Shown here: one piece after another, positions 31,492 to 38,669 of the stretch
How positions within the stretch are numbered: position 1 is the first letter of the stretch
Layout: every line of letters starts with the position of its first letter
IMG/VR virus record: IMGVR_UViG_3300024344_003209
Coordinates: 1 to 64,000 of that record
Length of the DNA stretch: 64,000 bases
DNA from: a virus
Reading direction: 5' to 3' (one strand)
The notes under the pieces: model-generated
Database searches by the model: none
The model's input: only the letters and a program-made list of their open reading frames with translations
What the model was told of the DNA's origin: nothing
Position numbers and translations under genes: made by a program

Positions 31492-32144
31492 GACAATATG
31501 TTTAAACTAACTCCTTTAGAGGATAGCCAATCTTTTATGCTGGGTACAGCTTTTGAATTTAGTACTATGTCCCAAGGTATTTCGCAACCTTTATTGGAAA
31601 CAGAGCCTTCTTTATAGAAATGACTTCCGTGTCTATCTAGATCCCAACCTATTGTAGTTATGGAGGATACTCCAATATGTAAAGCCATGTAGAGAACAGT
31701 CTCCAGCATTATGCCGGGACCTGTGCATCTTTCTGTGCAGGTTTTACTTATCAGAAAATCATCATAATTTTTCTTAAAAGCTAATACATTTTCTTTACCT
31801 CCTATTTCTTCTATTAAAGGTATTCTAAAAAATATATCATGATGTTGTTGTGGGTTCCATCTGGCTCCTAATTCATAGTTGCTGCTAGCGACAACAATTT
31901 CAGGCTTATGATCAACATACCTGTAGGGTATATTCATATAATCTATAGGAAGATTTGAGCAATTCCAGAAATGAAAGTCAGTTTCTTCTGGAAACCTATC
32001 GTAAGCTTGCTTGATAGAAAATACTAGATTATTTTTTAATTTATTTCTAGTATCTTTATTATCGTGTTTGTTTAAAGATGGGCCGCAAGCTAATATGTAG
32101 CAATCTTGCCCGTTTTTGCAATTTTCTAAATCTTTAAGATCCAC
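31488..32144 (-). CDS. GT42/DUF115-like protein (putative sialyltransferase-type)
   Basis: The 218-residue protein begins with a nucleotide-binding YILACGPSLN loop. It later has TGPGIMLETVLYMALHIGVS and a TTIGWDLDRHGSHFY segment. This parallels CstII-type GT42 sialyltransferases and DUF115 proteins (AGNGPSLK, then a TSGV helix and SGIDFY). I infer transfer or handling of the CMP-activated nonulosonic acid. It is the first gene of a three-gene unit with the short NeuB and the other GT42-like gene. A promoter lies 10 bases upstream of the ATG. Confidence 0.55.
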   Translation of the reverse strand: MDLKDLENCKNGQDCYILACGPSLNKHDNKDTRNKLKNNLVFSIKQAYDRFPEETDFHFWNCSNLPIDYMNIPYRYVDHKPEIVVASSNYELGARWNPQQHHDIFFRIPLIEEIGGKENVLAFKKNYDDFLISKTCTERCTGPGIMLETVLYMALHIGVSSITTIGWDLDRHGSHFYKEGSVSNKGCEIPWDIVLNSKAVPSIKDWLSSKGVSLNILS

Positions 32145-32154
32145 TATACTTGGT

Positions 32155-32183
32155 ATTATAGCATCAACTTAAAAATTTGTCAA
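32155..32183 (-). promoter_or_regulatory. Sigma-70-type promoter for the GT42-like/NeuB2 unit
   Basis: Minus-strand TTGACA (32178-32183), 17 bases and TATAAT (32155-32160), 10 bases before the ATG at 32144. Consensus boxes make this one of the strongest promoters here. Confidence 0.8.
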
Positions 32184-32185
32184 CA

Positions 32186-32701
32186 TTAAGTTGGAAGTAT
32201 TTTTATGAGCTGATCGTTAACTCTAGCAAGACCCTCTGGTGTGTCTTTGCCTTTCATTTTAATTTTAATTTTTGTTAAATTTTCTTGACCTCTGGTCCCT
32301 GTTATTTGAGCGGATAGCTTATTATTGTTGTTGTTTATCTCGTCTTCGAAGTGGCTAAGATTTACAGATAGCTCCATCTCGAGCTCGTCAATAGCTAAGT
32401 GAGCATTATTAGTCAGGGTTATTAAGGGTATATGTGTCTCTGTTACTTCTCCGTTATTTCCGGGAAGTTTTACCTTAAAAGTTTTTGCGTTCCCATCGCT
32501 GTCAAAATATGTAGACATTACCCTGCCTAAATGCTCGGTCTCTACTTTTCTTTGAGCAAAAGCGACAGAATTATATATAGACTGAACTAACTTATCTAAT
32601 GAATTAGAATCCTCCTGACCACCTTGCCCCTCGCTTGAAAGCGAGGGTTGGGGTGGTTCGGTGGGAGGTGAAATTCCTAAAGAATAATTAGTTAATCCCA
32701 T
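32186..32701 (-). CDS. DUF2589-like protein
   Basis: The 171-residue protein starts with a proline- and glycine-rich stretch, then LDKLVQSIYNSVAFAQRK, and a beta-rich core with THIPLITLTNNAHLAIDELE, followed by a closing KGKDTPEGLARVNDQLIKIL. These match the pattern of DUF2589, a family of unknown function found as neighbouring pairs in many bacteria. Here the second member is the next gene upstream. The shared PEGL(A/M)(R/K)V near both C-termini supports a common fold. A virion or membrane-associated role is possible. Confidence 0.65.
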   Translation of the reverse strand: MGLTNYSLGISPPTEPPQPSLSSEGQGGQEDSNSLDKLVQSIYNSVAFAQRKVETEHLGRVMSTYFDSDGNAKTFKVKLPGNNGEVTETHIPLITLTNNAHLAIDELEMELSVNLSHFEDEINNNNNKLSAQITGTRGQENLTKIKIKMKGKDTPEGLARVNDQLIKILPT

Positions 32702-32714
32702 TTATTGTCTTGAT

Positions 32715-33344
32715 TTACGGGCCTGCGGGGGCGGGTGCTGGGGCTGAAGCTCCACCTTGAGGCGCGGGTTTGATAGCGTCTCCTAATATATCCAGCACTT
32801 TCATTAGACCTTCTGGGGCTCCATCATCTCTTGCTTCACAGTGAACCGTGTACCTAGCTGAGTTATCACTCTTTCTTGTGTTTTCGCTCTTACTACCTAC
32901 AGAAGCTGTAACTGAAGCGCTAACAGGAGACCACCAAGCTTTATAATTCGCTTTAGTCGTAACGTTCGCTGTCGTTGAACTTTTGCTTTCGCTAGTAGAT
33001 TGAACCTTCATATCAAAGTCAATCTTAACATCTTTAACAGATAAATTTGGGGTATTTACGATAGCTAAAAGAGGAACCTTCATGGTTCTAGGTTCGGCTA
33101 CAGTAGTAGTGGTTTCTACTCCATTACCATCAGTACTTTTGTGCTCCACAACAGCATCGTAGTCGAACTCAACAGTTCTGGCACTAAGTTTTCCTGTGTT
33201 AGAATCTTTTTCTAGCCCTACTTCTTCGATAAATTGCTCGGTAATTCCGGCTAATTTACCTTGGGCTTGAGCAGCCGCGATAAGTGGGTTTGCGATGAGC
33301 TCGCCAATTGGGAGCCCTTTAAATTGATCTGATATACTAGACAT
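32715..33344 (-). CDS. DUF2589 family protein
   Basis: The 209-residue protein is a clearer DUF2589 member: FKGLPIGELIANPLIAAAQA and GKLAGITEQFIEEVGL at the front, then KVPLLAIVNTPNLSVKDVKI and IDFDMKVQSTSESKS in a beta-rich core, a VTASVGS segment and an Ala/Pro-rich tail (SAPAPAPAGP). Function of the family is unknown. It heads a two-gene unit with a DUF2589-like partner. The TAGTGTAAT element 23 bases upstream is shared with the giant structural-looking gene, which suggests late expression and perhaps a virion role. Confidence 0.75.
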   Translation of the reverse strand: MSSISDQFKGLPIGELIANPLIAAAQAQGKLAGITEQFIEEVGLEKDSNTGKLSARTVEFDYDAVVEHKSTDGNGVETTTTVAEPRTMKVPLLAIVNTPNLSVKDVKIDFDMKVQSTSESKSSTTANVTTKANYKAWWSPVSASVTASVGSKSENTRKSDNSARYTVHCEARDDGAPEGLMKVLDILGDAIKPAPQGGASAPAPAPAGP

Positions 33345-33367
33345 AATATTTATATGTTATACATTAA

Positions 33368-33378
33368 ATTACACTATT
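33368..33378 (-). promoter_or_regulatory. TAGTGTAAT element upstream of the DUF2589 pair
   Basis: Minus-strand AATAGTGTAAT, 23 bases before the ATG at 33344 and just before the lipoprotein gene's end region. TATAAATATT lies between the element and the ATG. Confidence 0.5.
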
Positions 33379-34170
33379 TCACAACATATGTAGCTTTTGT
33401 TTGGCTTGAGCTATCATCCATCTGTCCTTCTTGTCTAAGTGTGAACGAAGGTGGTCATCAATCTGCCTAAGCATCTCTGGTTTCTCTCCCATATGATGAT
33501 CTCTAACTTTCTGAATTCCTTGTACTACTTTAAGAAGCGTACCTGTCGCTCCTGAGGCTGGCATAGCAAAGGGGGCTACCATTGTTACTATCTTAAATCC
33601 TATGGCTAAAACAACTAGGAATACGACAACACCAACAATCCAATATACTTTGCTCATTAGGCTTGAGTATTTAGTAGCTTGTAGTGCATTTTCTTGGTTT
33701 ATTGCTTTTAATTTGGTTTGTGCGTTTTGTAATTGACCAGACAAAATTCTATTTTGGTTTTGAATAGCTATTAGATCTTTATCCATAGTAGCTAAAATTT
33801 CTTTCCCTTTCTTTACTTCTGATGGGTCGGTTGAAAGTAGACCGTTTACCATTTGATCAGACTTCATAGCGTTCTCCATCTGAGGAGGTCCAAGTGCTGT
33901 AACCCCTCTAGTGGTCATTTGTTTAGCTACTTGAGACTGAGGTGAGGGGTCTGGGTCTTTTTGTAGGGCTTGGTCTGCTGCGTATACAAACGTCCTTCCG
34001 CTTTCTACTTTTTTTGTATCGTTATTAGCTTTCTCTTGTTGTATGTTCTCTACAACTTTCTCTTGTTTGTTAAACTTTCCTAATGGAGTAGCGCAGCCAC
34101 CTAGAACGACCAAAGCTAGAGCCATAATATAAAAAACATCTTTAAAATAGTTATTTTCTTTTTCTCTCAT
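33379..34170 (-). CDS. Lipoprotein with coiled coil and C-proximal transmembrane helix
   Basis: The 263-residue protein has a lipobox VVLGGC with the acylated cysteine at residue 26, a polar region, a likely coiled coil (about 125-170, QNQNRILSGQLQNAQTKLKA), a strong transmembrane helix (about 175-198) and a 65-residue basic tail that would be cytoplasmic. A lipid-anchored N-terminus plus an inner-membrane helix is the plan of unimolecular spanins, which fuse the two membranes during lysis, although the cytoplasmic tail is long for those. A structural envelope role is also possible. It overlaps the upstream gene by 4 bases. Confidence 0.6.
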   Translation of the reverse strand: MREKENNYFKDVFYIMALALVVLGGCATPLGKFNKQEKVVENIQQEKANNDTKKVESGRTFVYAADQALQKDPDPSPQSQVAKQMTTRGVTALGPPQMENAMKSDQMVNGLLSTDPSEVKKGKEILATMDKDLIAIQNQNRILSGQLQNAQTKLKAINQENALQATKYSSLMSKVYWIVGVVVFLVVLAIGFKIVTMVAPFAMPASGATGTLLKVVQGIQKVRDHHMGEKPEMLRQIDDHLRSHLDKKDRWMIAQAKQKLHML

Positions 34171-34706
34171 AGATACTTATCCTTTATTACTTCTAATACC
34201 TCTTTACAGTTATGTACGTTTACATCCTTTTTGCAATTTTTTAAACTCTCTTTTATATGATTATCGTATGCTTTTATAGTTTGTTCAAAACTCTCTTCTA
34301 TTTCGTTTTTTTCGCAGTAATTTCTCAAAGCTCCAGAGAATAAAACAGTTACGATTAAGCAAACAGCAGCAGATTTTTCATTCTTCTCTTCATTTTTTTT
34401 TCTTGTTATATCTAAGTTTGGTTTTAAGTCTTTTTGGGATAGGCAAAAGAAGTAATTGTTTAGAGAGTTAGAGAGAAATATACAGTCATCTTCTGATAAT
34501 CCCTTTTTGGCCCCCTCTTTAAAAACCATCAACTGAGACGAGATTTTAGAGTCAATATTTTTTAAAATTTTTTTATTAAGCCTCTTTTTAGATGCATGTT
34601 TAACTAACTCAAGCCTATCTGATTCTTCCTCTGTTAGTTTCCTTACTACTTTCTCGTCGGAATTTAAAAGCTTAGCTATATAGGATACTGTTGAGCTGTT
34701 GAGCAT
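34167..34706 (-). CDS. Hypothetical protein with one hydrophobic segment
   Basis: The 179-residue protein is mostly helical and charged, with a hydrophobic stretch near the middle (SAAVCLIVTVLFSGALRNYC) that may be a transmembrane helix. Several cysteines lie in the C-terminal third (YCEKNE, LKNCKK, HNCKEV), possibly disulfide-bonded if exported. I recognise no family. It overlaps the lipoprotein gene by 4 bases, and together they could form a membrane-linked pair. Confidence 0.5.
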   Translation of the reverse strand: MLNSSTVSYIAKLLNSDEKVVRKLTEEESDRLELVKHASKKRLNKKILKNIDSKISSQLMVFKEGAKKGLSEDDCIFLSNSLNNYFFCLSQKDLKPNLDITRKKNEEKNEKSAAVCLIVTVLFSGALRNYCEKNEIEESFEQTIKAYDNHIKESLKNCKKDVNVHNCKEVLEVIKDKYL

Positions 34707-34707
34707 G

Positions 34708-35049
34708 TCATTGCTTTTCTTTGTATTTCATGCCTTTTCTTTTTTCAGAATACTCTTTTTTGGCTTTATTTCTTATGGGGTCTGATCCTCCTGTTACTTC
34801 TTTTCGTTTATCGCTAAGCTCTTTTGAGTAATCCCACATATCTCCCATAGTCCCTTTCATATTTTTAGTTTTTTCTGAAAACTGCTGAGAAGAAAATGGA
34901 TCAACGTCGCTATCAATAGCAGCGTTAGGCACTGTAAAGATCCTATTGAAGGTCTTGCCTTCTTCTTTATAGGAATGTTCTTCATTTATTCCTTGGGTGA
35001 CGGATATTATTTCGCCTGTATCTGGATTTTCGTAAAGATATTCTGGCAT
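34708..35049 (-). CDS. Phage hypothetical protein (MPEYLYENPDTGE type)
   Basis: The 113-residue protein begins MPEYLYENPDTGEIISVTQG, a short beta-hairpin opening that recalls FmdB-like zinc ribbons and a family of small phage proteins, but without zinc cysteines. The middle (AAIDSDVDPFSSQQF) and the basic helical end (RNKAKKEYSEKRKGMKYKEK) are typical of those phage proteins. Function is unknown. It starts one base after the GT4 gene stop and is followed after one base by the next gene, so it belongs to that unit. Confidence 0.5.
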   Translation of the reverse strand: MPEYLYENPDTGEIISVTQGINEEHSYKEEGKTFNRIFTVPNAAIDSDVDPFSSQQFSEKTKNMKGTMGDMWDYSKELSDKRKEVTGGSDPIRNKAKKEYSEKRKGMKYKEKQ

Positions 35050-35050
35050 T

Positions 35051-36139
35051 TTACAAATCGTAAAGAAGATTCAAAATATCATTAGTAGTTCTTTTGTAAG
35101 TGAACTCTTTCTGAAGTTTAAGCCCTTCTTCGTTAACTCTATTAGATTCTACTCTTTTTATTGCTTTTTCGCAACTCTCAATGAAAGCGTCTTCATTAAA
35201 ATCAAATATCTTACCTTGATTAAACTCTGATCCTTTATGGAAAAACACCCCATCAGCTGAATCTATTTTAGAATCTGGCTCAAGTAAAACGCTGTTTGCC
35301 TCGTTAGCCCATTCCTTATACCCTGTAGCATTTGTTATAACTGCATGCTTACCTATAGCTACAGAGTGAAACTCAGGCAAACCCCATCCTTCGCCGCCAG
35401 AGCAACCTAGGATTATGTCAGCGGAGTTTAAGTAATCATTGTATACATCATTCTTAGACATGAAATCAAGAAATTGTATATTAAAATATTTCTTTCCGCC
35501 TAACATTCTATTGATCAATACTGGCATTTCTTTTTTTAGAAAATGATTGTGTATCGAACATTGCAGGTGGTACTTTTTATCTCCTCCAAATCTTTTAGCC
35601 CAAGACTGAATTACTTTCTGATGTCTTTTTCTTTTTTCTAGCTTTCCGCAAAGATTGAACACTATTCTTTCGTCATCGTAATACTGCTTGTCTAGCTTAG
35701 AAAAATGTAACGAATCAAAACCTAAAGGTATTACGGTGGTGTGACGAACGTCTTCTTTAAGAAAGACATCTTTTGAGTGTTGGCAGGTGAAGGCTAGCTT
35801 ATCAATATTATTAGCTATGTTAATTTCTGACTCAGTTGGGGAATCTAACTCATAAAATGAAAGCATAACATTCCTTCTTGAAGGATTGTCTAATGCAGTA
35901 GCGTTCAAATGCCATAATTGAAAAACTGGATTTTCTTTACTATGTTTCGAAGATGATTTTCTTATGCAGTCCTTAAGCCATTGAATAAATTTAGGATCCA
36001 AACTGTAAGCGGAAATATCTTCGTTTATAGGGAATAAGCAAGGCTCAAGCCCCTGTTTGTATAGCTCATTTAAGATACAAATAGAGACTTGGCCAAAGCT
36101 TAGACCGTTAACAGGTAGTTTTAAAGCGAAATCGCTCAC
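35051..36139 (-). CDS. GT4-family glycosyltransferase
   Basis: The 362-residue protein has the GT-B fold of GT4 enzymes. The acceptor domain starts FALKLPVNGLSFGQVSICIL. The donor domain has the strand VFNLCGKLEKRKRHQKVIQS and the signature GCSGGEGWGLPEFHSVAIGK, where the glutamate pair (E-x7-E type) binds the nucleotide sugar. It probably adds a sugar to a phage or host surface structure. A second GT4 protein is encoded on the plus strand at 41688. It overlaps the small upstream gene by 4 bases. Confidence 0.85.
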   Translation of the reverse strand: MSDFALKLPVNGLSFGQVSICILNELYKQGLEPCLFPINEDISAYSLDPKFIQWLKDCIRKSSSKHSKENPVFQLWHLNATALDNPSRRNVMLSFYELDSPTESEINIANNIDKLAFTCQHSKDVFLKEDVRHTTVIPLGFDSLHFSKLDKQYYDDERIVFNLCGKLEKRKRHQKVIQSWAKRFGGDKKYHLQCSIHNHFLKKEMPVLINRMLGGKKYFNIQFLDFMSKNDVYNDYLNSADIILGCSGGEGWGLPEFHSVAIGKHAVITNATGYKEWANEANSVLLEPDSKIDSADGVFFHKGSEFNQGKIFDFNEDAFIESCEKAIKRVESNRVNEEGLKLQKEFTYKRTTNDILNLLYDL

Positions 36140-36432
36140 AGCAATGCTTCGCTTGTCTCCTCCTGAGTTTGTGTTTCCGCAGTGGCGGTTGTTGCCTCTC
36201 CTGTTGAACTAGCGGGCCTAGAAAGATAAATCCTAAAGTCAGGAGAATTCTCAGACTTCTTATCTTTATTATGGAAGGCCACTACGTTAATCTTTTTCTC
36301 CTCACCAAAATCTGTTTGGATTTTAATGTGCCCTGAGAAGTATTTACGGCCAGAACCTTGTGCTTCTTTTGTCCACAAGGCTCCTAGCTCTCTCTTCTCC
36401 CAATCGTTATTAGACTTACTTGTATCAGCCAT
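36136..36432 (-). CDS. DUF736-like small protein
   Basis: The 98-residue protein reads WEKRELGALWTKEAQ, then GRKYFSGHIKI, NVVAFHNKDKKSENSPDF and RIYLSRP before a Thr/Glu-rich disordered tail. The order ELGALW...K..SG.I...F.NK.K...PD..I recalls DUF736 and small phage proteins thought to bind nucleic acid, but the role is unproven. A promoter lies 9 bases upstream of the ATG, and the gene leads a unit that continues into the GT4 gene. Confidence 0.5.
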   Translation of the reverse strand: MADTSKSNNDWEKRELGALWTKEAQGSGRKYFSGHIKIQTDFGEEKKINVVAFHNKDKKSENSPDFRIYLSRPASSTGEATTATAETQTQEETSEALL

Positions 36433-36441
36433 ACTCCAATC

Positions 36442-36470
36442 AGTATATTACAAACCTAAACAGTTGTCAA
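36442..36470 (-). promoter_or_regulatory. Sigma-70-type promoter for the DUF736-like/GT4 unit
   Basis: Minus-strand TTGACA (36465-36470), 17 bases and TATACT (36442-36447), 9 bases before the ATG at 36432. It overlaps the 3' end of the sigma factor gene. Confidence 0.75.
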
Positions 36471-37034
36471 GTTTTTTATTTTAATTTTTAGTATATCTGC
36501 TCCTCTCCTATGTAGATTTATCGCTGTCTGAGAACTAAAACCCAATTTTTTTCCTATCTCAGACCAAGTCATCTTTTTTTCAGAGAAATACCTAAGTGAG
36601 TATACTTCTGAAACCCTTTTATCTTTTATAGATGATAAAGCCTTGTTTAGCTCTTGCATTAGGCTTATTCTTTCCATAGGGTTTATTACGAATAAATTAT
36701 CATCAGTATGTATTTTATTTTTATACCTCTCCTTTAAAGCACATTGCTTTCTAGACTTATTCATTAAATGCAAACATTTATATTTAGTTATATTGCTTAA
36801 CCAAGTACAAAAACTAACACCTTTATCTTTTTTAAAGCTTTTTACGGCTTCATAAATAATCATGTCTTTATCGTCTAAAATATCCGAAGGGTCAGCTCCG
36901 GACTGCTTTATTGAAGATATAAACCTTGAATACATAGAGAGGAAAACTGGAGAGTATCTCTCTATCACAGAAGATAGAGAATCTTCGCATTCTTCATCTT
37001 GTACTTTTTTTATTTGGATATAATAATTTTTCAT
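36456..37034 (-). CDS. Sigma-70-family RNA polymerase sigma factor
   Basis: The 192-residue protein is a short two-domain sigma factor. Region 2 is recognisable in DMIIYEAVKSFKKDKGVSFC and TWLSNITKYKCLHLMNK. Region 4 is ISLMQELNKALSSIKDKRVS followed by a helix-turn-helix, MTWSEIGKKLGFSSQTAINL, which would contact the -35 element. Region 3 is absent, as in ECF-type factors. It would redirect host RNA polymerase to phage promoters; the TAGTGTAAT elements upstream of five genes are candidate targets. Its ATG lies just after the terminator of the 37.2-kb leader RNA, so expression may depend on readthrough. Confidence 0.85.
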   Translation of the reverse strand: MKNYYIQIKKVQDEECEDSLSSVIERYSPVFLSMYSRFISSIKQSGADPSDILDDKDMIIYEAVKSFKKDKGVSFCTWLSNITKYKCLHLMNKSRKQCALKERYKNKIHTDDNLFVINPMERISLMQELNKALSSIKDKRVSEVYSLRYFSEKKMTWSEIGKKLGFSSQTAINLHRRGADILKIKIKNLTTV

Positions 37035-37040
37035 AATTTA

Positions 37041-37076
37041 AAAATAAATAAAAAGGAGGATTCCGCAAGCGGAATC
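37041..37076 (-). terminator. Terminator-like hairpin before the sigma factor start codon
   Basis: On the minus strand, a perfect 8-bp stem GATTCCGC/GCGGAATC (37059-37076, two-base TT loop) is followed after CTCC by TTTTTATTTATTTTT. The U-tract is offset by 4 bases, so it may be weaker than the 21.3-kb one. The ATG follows within about 7 bases. Confidence 0.6.
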
Positions 37077-37441
37077 GGCGTATTTTTTTAGTGTTTCGCT
37101 TGCGAGACGAAAGAAAGCTTTTTGGTAATAGGCACACCTCACCCAACTTACATAAGTAACAAAAACAATTACAAAAGAACGCCTTAGCTTCCATATTAGT
37201 TCTATTCGCAGGGGCTTATACCCTTTTCGACCCTTTTATTAAGAGCCTAGCTAATGACTTTCGTAATCTATTTTACTATATGATCTTGTAACAGTAGAAC
37301 TTTCTTAGATGTTACTCCTCTCTAACGCCGCCTGCACCCGCTTGTAGCGTGCTACTATTCAGTAGCTTGAGAAGCCCCTTCGGGGTTGTTGGTCTCTTAA
37401 GAGTTTCCAGACTTGCTTACGCTTAAACTGTTAATCATACT
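37041..37441 (-). ncRNA. Long structured leader RNA upstream of the sigma factor gene
   Basis: A 462-base stretch without a credible gene lies between the sigma factor and the plus-strand genes. A minus-strand transcript of about 400 nt is bounded by a promoter (TTGACA-17-TATAAT) and a terminator-like hairpin. Visible stems are CCCC(GAA)GGGG with flanking pairs, GCUACU/AGUAGC with loop GAAU, GUAACA/UGUUAC, AGAAC/GUUCU, GUCUCGC/GCGAAAC and GAUUCCGC/GCGGAAUC. It shares an 11-base piece, CGCTTGCGGAA, with the 21.4-kb RNA. I found no tmRNA, RNase P or group I intron core. A 66-codon frame inside it (36994-37194) lacks support. Confidence 0.6.
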
Positions 37442-37447
37442 TTGAGT

Positions 37448-37476
37448 ATTATAAAATTAGCTTGACTTTTTGTCAA
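37448..37476 (-). promoter_or_regulatory. Sigma-70-type promoter for the sigma factor leader RNA
   Basis: Minus-strand TTGACA (37471-37476), 17 bases and TATAAT (37448-37453). It overlaps the plus-strand promoter: both -35 boxes form the palindrome CTTGAC-TTTTT-GTCAAG (37461-37477). Confidence 0.75.
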
Positions 37477-37490
37477 GTCTTTTTTAAAAT
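37462..37490 (+). promoter_or_regulatory. Divergent promoter for the dCMP deaminase operon
   Basis: TTGACT (37462-37467), 17 bases and TAAAAT (37485-37490), only 6 bases before the ATG at 37497, so a leaderless mRNA is predicted. Its -35 region overlaps that of the leftward promoter, so the two probably compete. Confidence 0.65.
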
Positions 37491-37496
37491 TTAAAA

Positions 37497-37901
37497 ATGA
37501 GCAGATTGAATTGGTTTCAGTATGGCATGCAGCTAGCTAGGACAGCTTCTTTAAGAAGTGAAGATCCATACATACAAGTTGGCTGTTGTATTCTTAGGCC
37601 TGATAACAGTATAGCATCTTTAGGATACAACGGAGCTCCTCCCGGAGTAGATATCGATTGGTCAGACAGAAACGATAGAAGAAAACGAGTTATCCATGCT
37701 GAAACAAATGCTTTAAGGTTTATAAGACCGGGAGAAGGAGATAGAATGTTTGTCACATTAATGCCTTGTTCTGAGTGCCTTAAGAATGCAGTGTCATACG
37801 GCATTAAGCGAATATTTTATGAAAAAATTTACGATTTTGATACATCTTCAGAAGAGCTAGCGGTAGAGTTTAAAGTAACACTACAACAAATAAATCCATG
37901 A
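37497..37901 (+). CDS. dCMP deaminase-type cytidine deaminase
   Basis: The 134-residue protein has the zinc site of the cytidine/deoxycytidylate deaminase superfamily: HAET with His67 and catalytic Glu69, and PCSEC with Cys91 and Cys94. GYNGAPPGVD is the substrate-binding loop typical of dCMP deaminases. It makes dUMP from dCMP for ThyX. It is short for the family, which may affect dCTP control. It is the first plus-strand gene after the divergent promoter and overlaps dUTPase by 4 bases. Confidence 0.9.
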   Translation: MSRLNWFQYGMQLARTASLRSEDPYIQVGCCILRPDNSIASLGYNGAPPGVDIDWSDRNDRRKRVIHAETNALRFIRPGEGDRMFVTLMPCSECLKNAVSYGIKRIFYEKIYDFDTSSEELAVEFKVTLQQINP

Positions 37902-38323
37902 TACTAGTAAAAATAAAGAAATTAAATAGCGAAGCTCAAATACCATCTAGAGCTACTTTGTCGGACGCAGGTTACGACCTTTACTCAAACGAATCGGGCT
38001 GTATACCACCTAACAGTAGATCAATAGTAAAAACAGGTATCTCTATAGCTATACCTACGGGTTATTACGGCAGAGTCGCTCCTAGATCGGGTTTAGCAGT
38101 AAAGTTTGGCATAGACGTACTAGCGGGAGTAATAGATTCAGGGTATAGAGGAGAAATAGGAGTTGTTCTACAAAATCTTTCTAAGGATTCTTTTAACTTC
38201 AGAGAAGGAGATAGGATAGCTCAATTGATCCTAGAACAGTGTAATAGTGTGGAGTGGGTTGAGCTAGACCAACTAGAGGACTCACAAAGATCAGATGGAG
38301 GCTTTGGCAGCACAGGTAATTAA
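37898..38323 (+). CDS. dut: dUTPase (trimeric Dut)
   Basis: The 141-residue protein has all five dUTPase motifs in order: DAGYDLYS, APRSGLA, GVIDSGYRGEI, GDRIAQLI and RSDGGFGSTG at the C-terminus. It hydrolyses dUTP to dUMP, keeping uracil out of DNA and supplying ThyX. Length is normal. It overlaps the deaminase by 4 bases and the membrane-protein gene by 29 bases. Confidence 0.97.
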   Translation: MILVKIKKLNSEAQIPSRATLSDAGYDLYSNESGCIPPNSRSIVKTGISIAIPTGYYGRVAPRSGLAVKFGIDVLAGVIDSGYRGEIGVVLQNLSKDSFNFREGDRIAQLILEQCNSVEWVELDQLEDSQRSDGGFGSTGN

Positions 38324-38669
38324 GACAGTAGCGGCTTCTTTTGCTGCTTCTGGAATTTTATTAATATGGTTTAATACTGATTCTTTTGTTCAGTATATTA
38401 AGTTGTTTAGGCTATCTAAGTTTACTTATATAAAAGAGTATGAACAAGAGCTTTTCGAAAACCCTGATTTAAAATATTTAGATTTTGCTTATTTTAAAGA
38501 GCCATCTTTTTTTAATAAATTAATTAGCTGTCCTTATTGTTTATCTTTTTGGATATCTTTAGTGTCTGCTTTTATAGCTACTGATAACTTTTTATTAGGT
38601 TTTGTTGTCTACCCAATATCTCTAATAATCTACTTTAGTTTTATTAAAATTTTTTTAAAAGATGCCTAA
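38295..38669 (+). CDS. Membrane protein with a CPYC segment (DUF1360-like)
   Basis: The 124-residue protein has an N-terminal hydrophobic helix (about residues 5-26), a polar stretch, and then a C-terminal hydrophobic region (about 77-120) that starts LISCPYCLSFWISL. A cysteine pair followed by tryptophan before a membrane helix recalls DUF1360 proteins. Function is unknown. Its start lies within the dut 3' end and it overlaps the next gene by 8 bases, so it is co-translated with nucleotide genes, whether or not it is linked to them in function. Confidence 0.55.
   Translation: MEALAAQVIKTVAASFAASGILLIWFNTDSFVQYIKLFRLSKFTYIKEYEQELFENPDLKYLDFAYFKEPSFFNKLISCPYCLSFWISLVSAFIATDNFLLGFVVYPISLIIYFSFIKIFLKDA

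Noticed and set aside
36994-37194. A 66-codon minus-strand frame inside the 37.2-kb leader region
   Set aside because: It overlaps the sigma factor start out of frame, reads through the terminator stem, and its composition (many Cys, Phe, Leu and Arg) looks random.
37041-37441. tmRNA, RNase P RNA or a group I intron in the 37-kb gap
   Set aside because: Length fits the first two, but there is no T-arm/CCA end, no RNase P P4 core, and the pieces resembling group I intron elements (CUACU...AAGAUCAUAUAGUA) lack a P3-P7 context and flanking exons.
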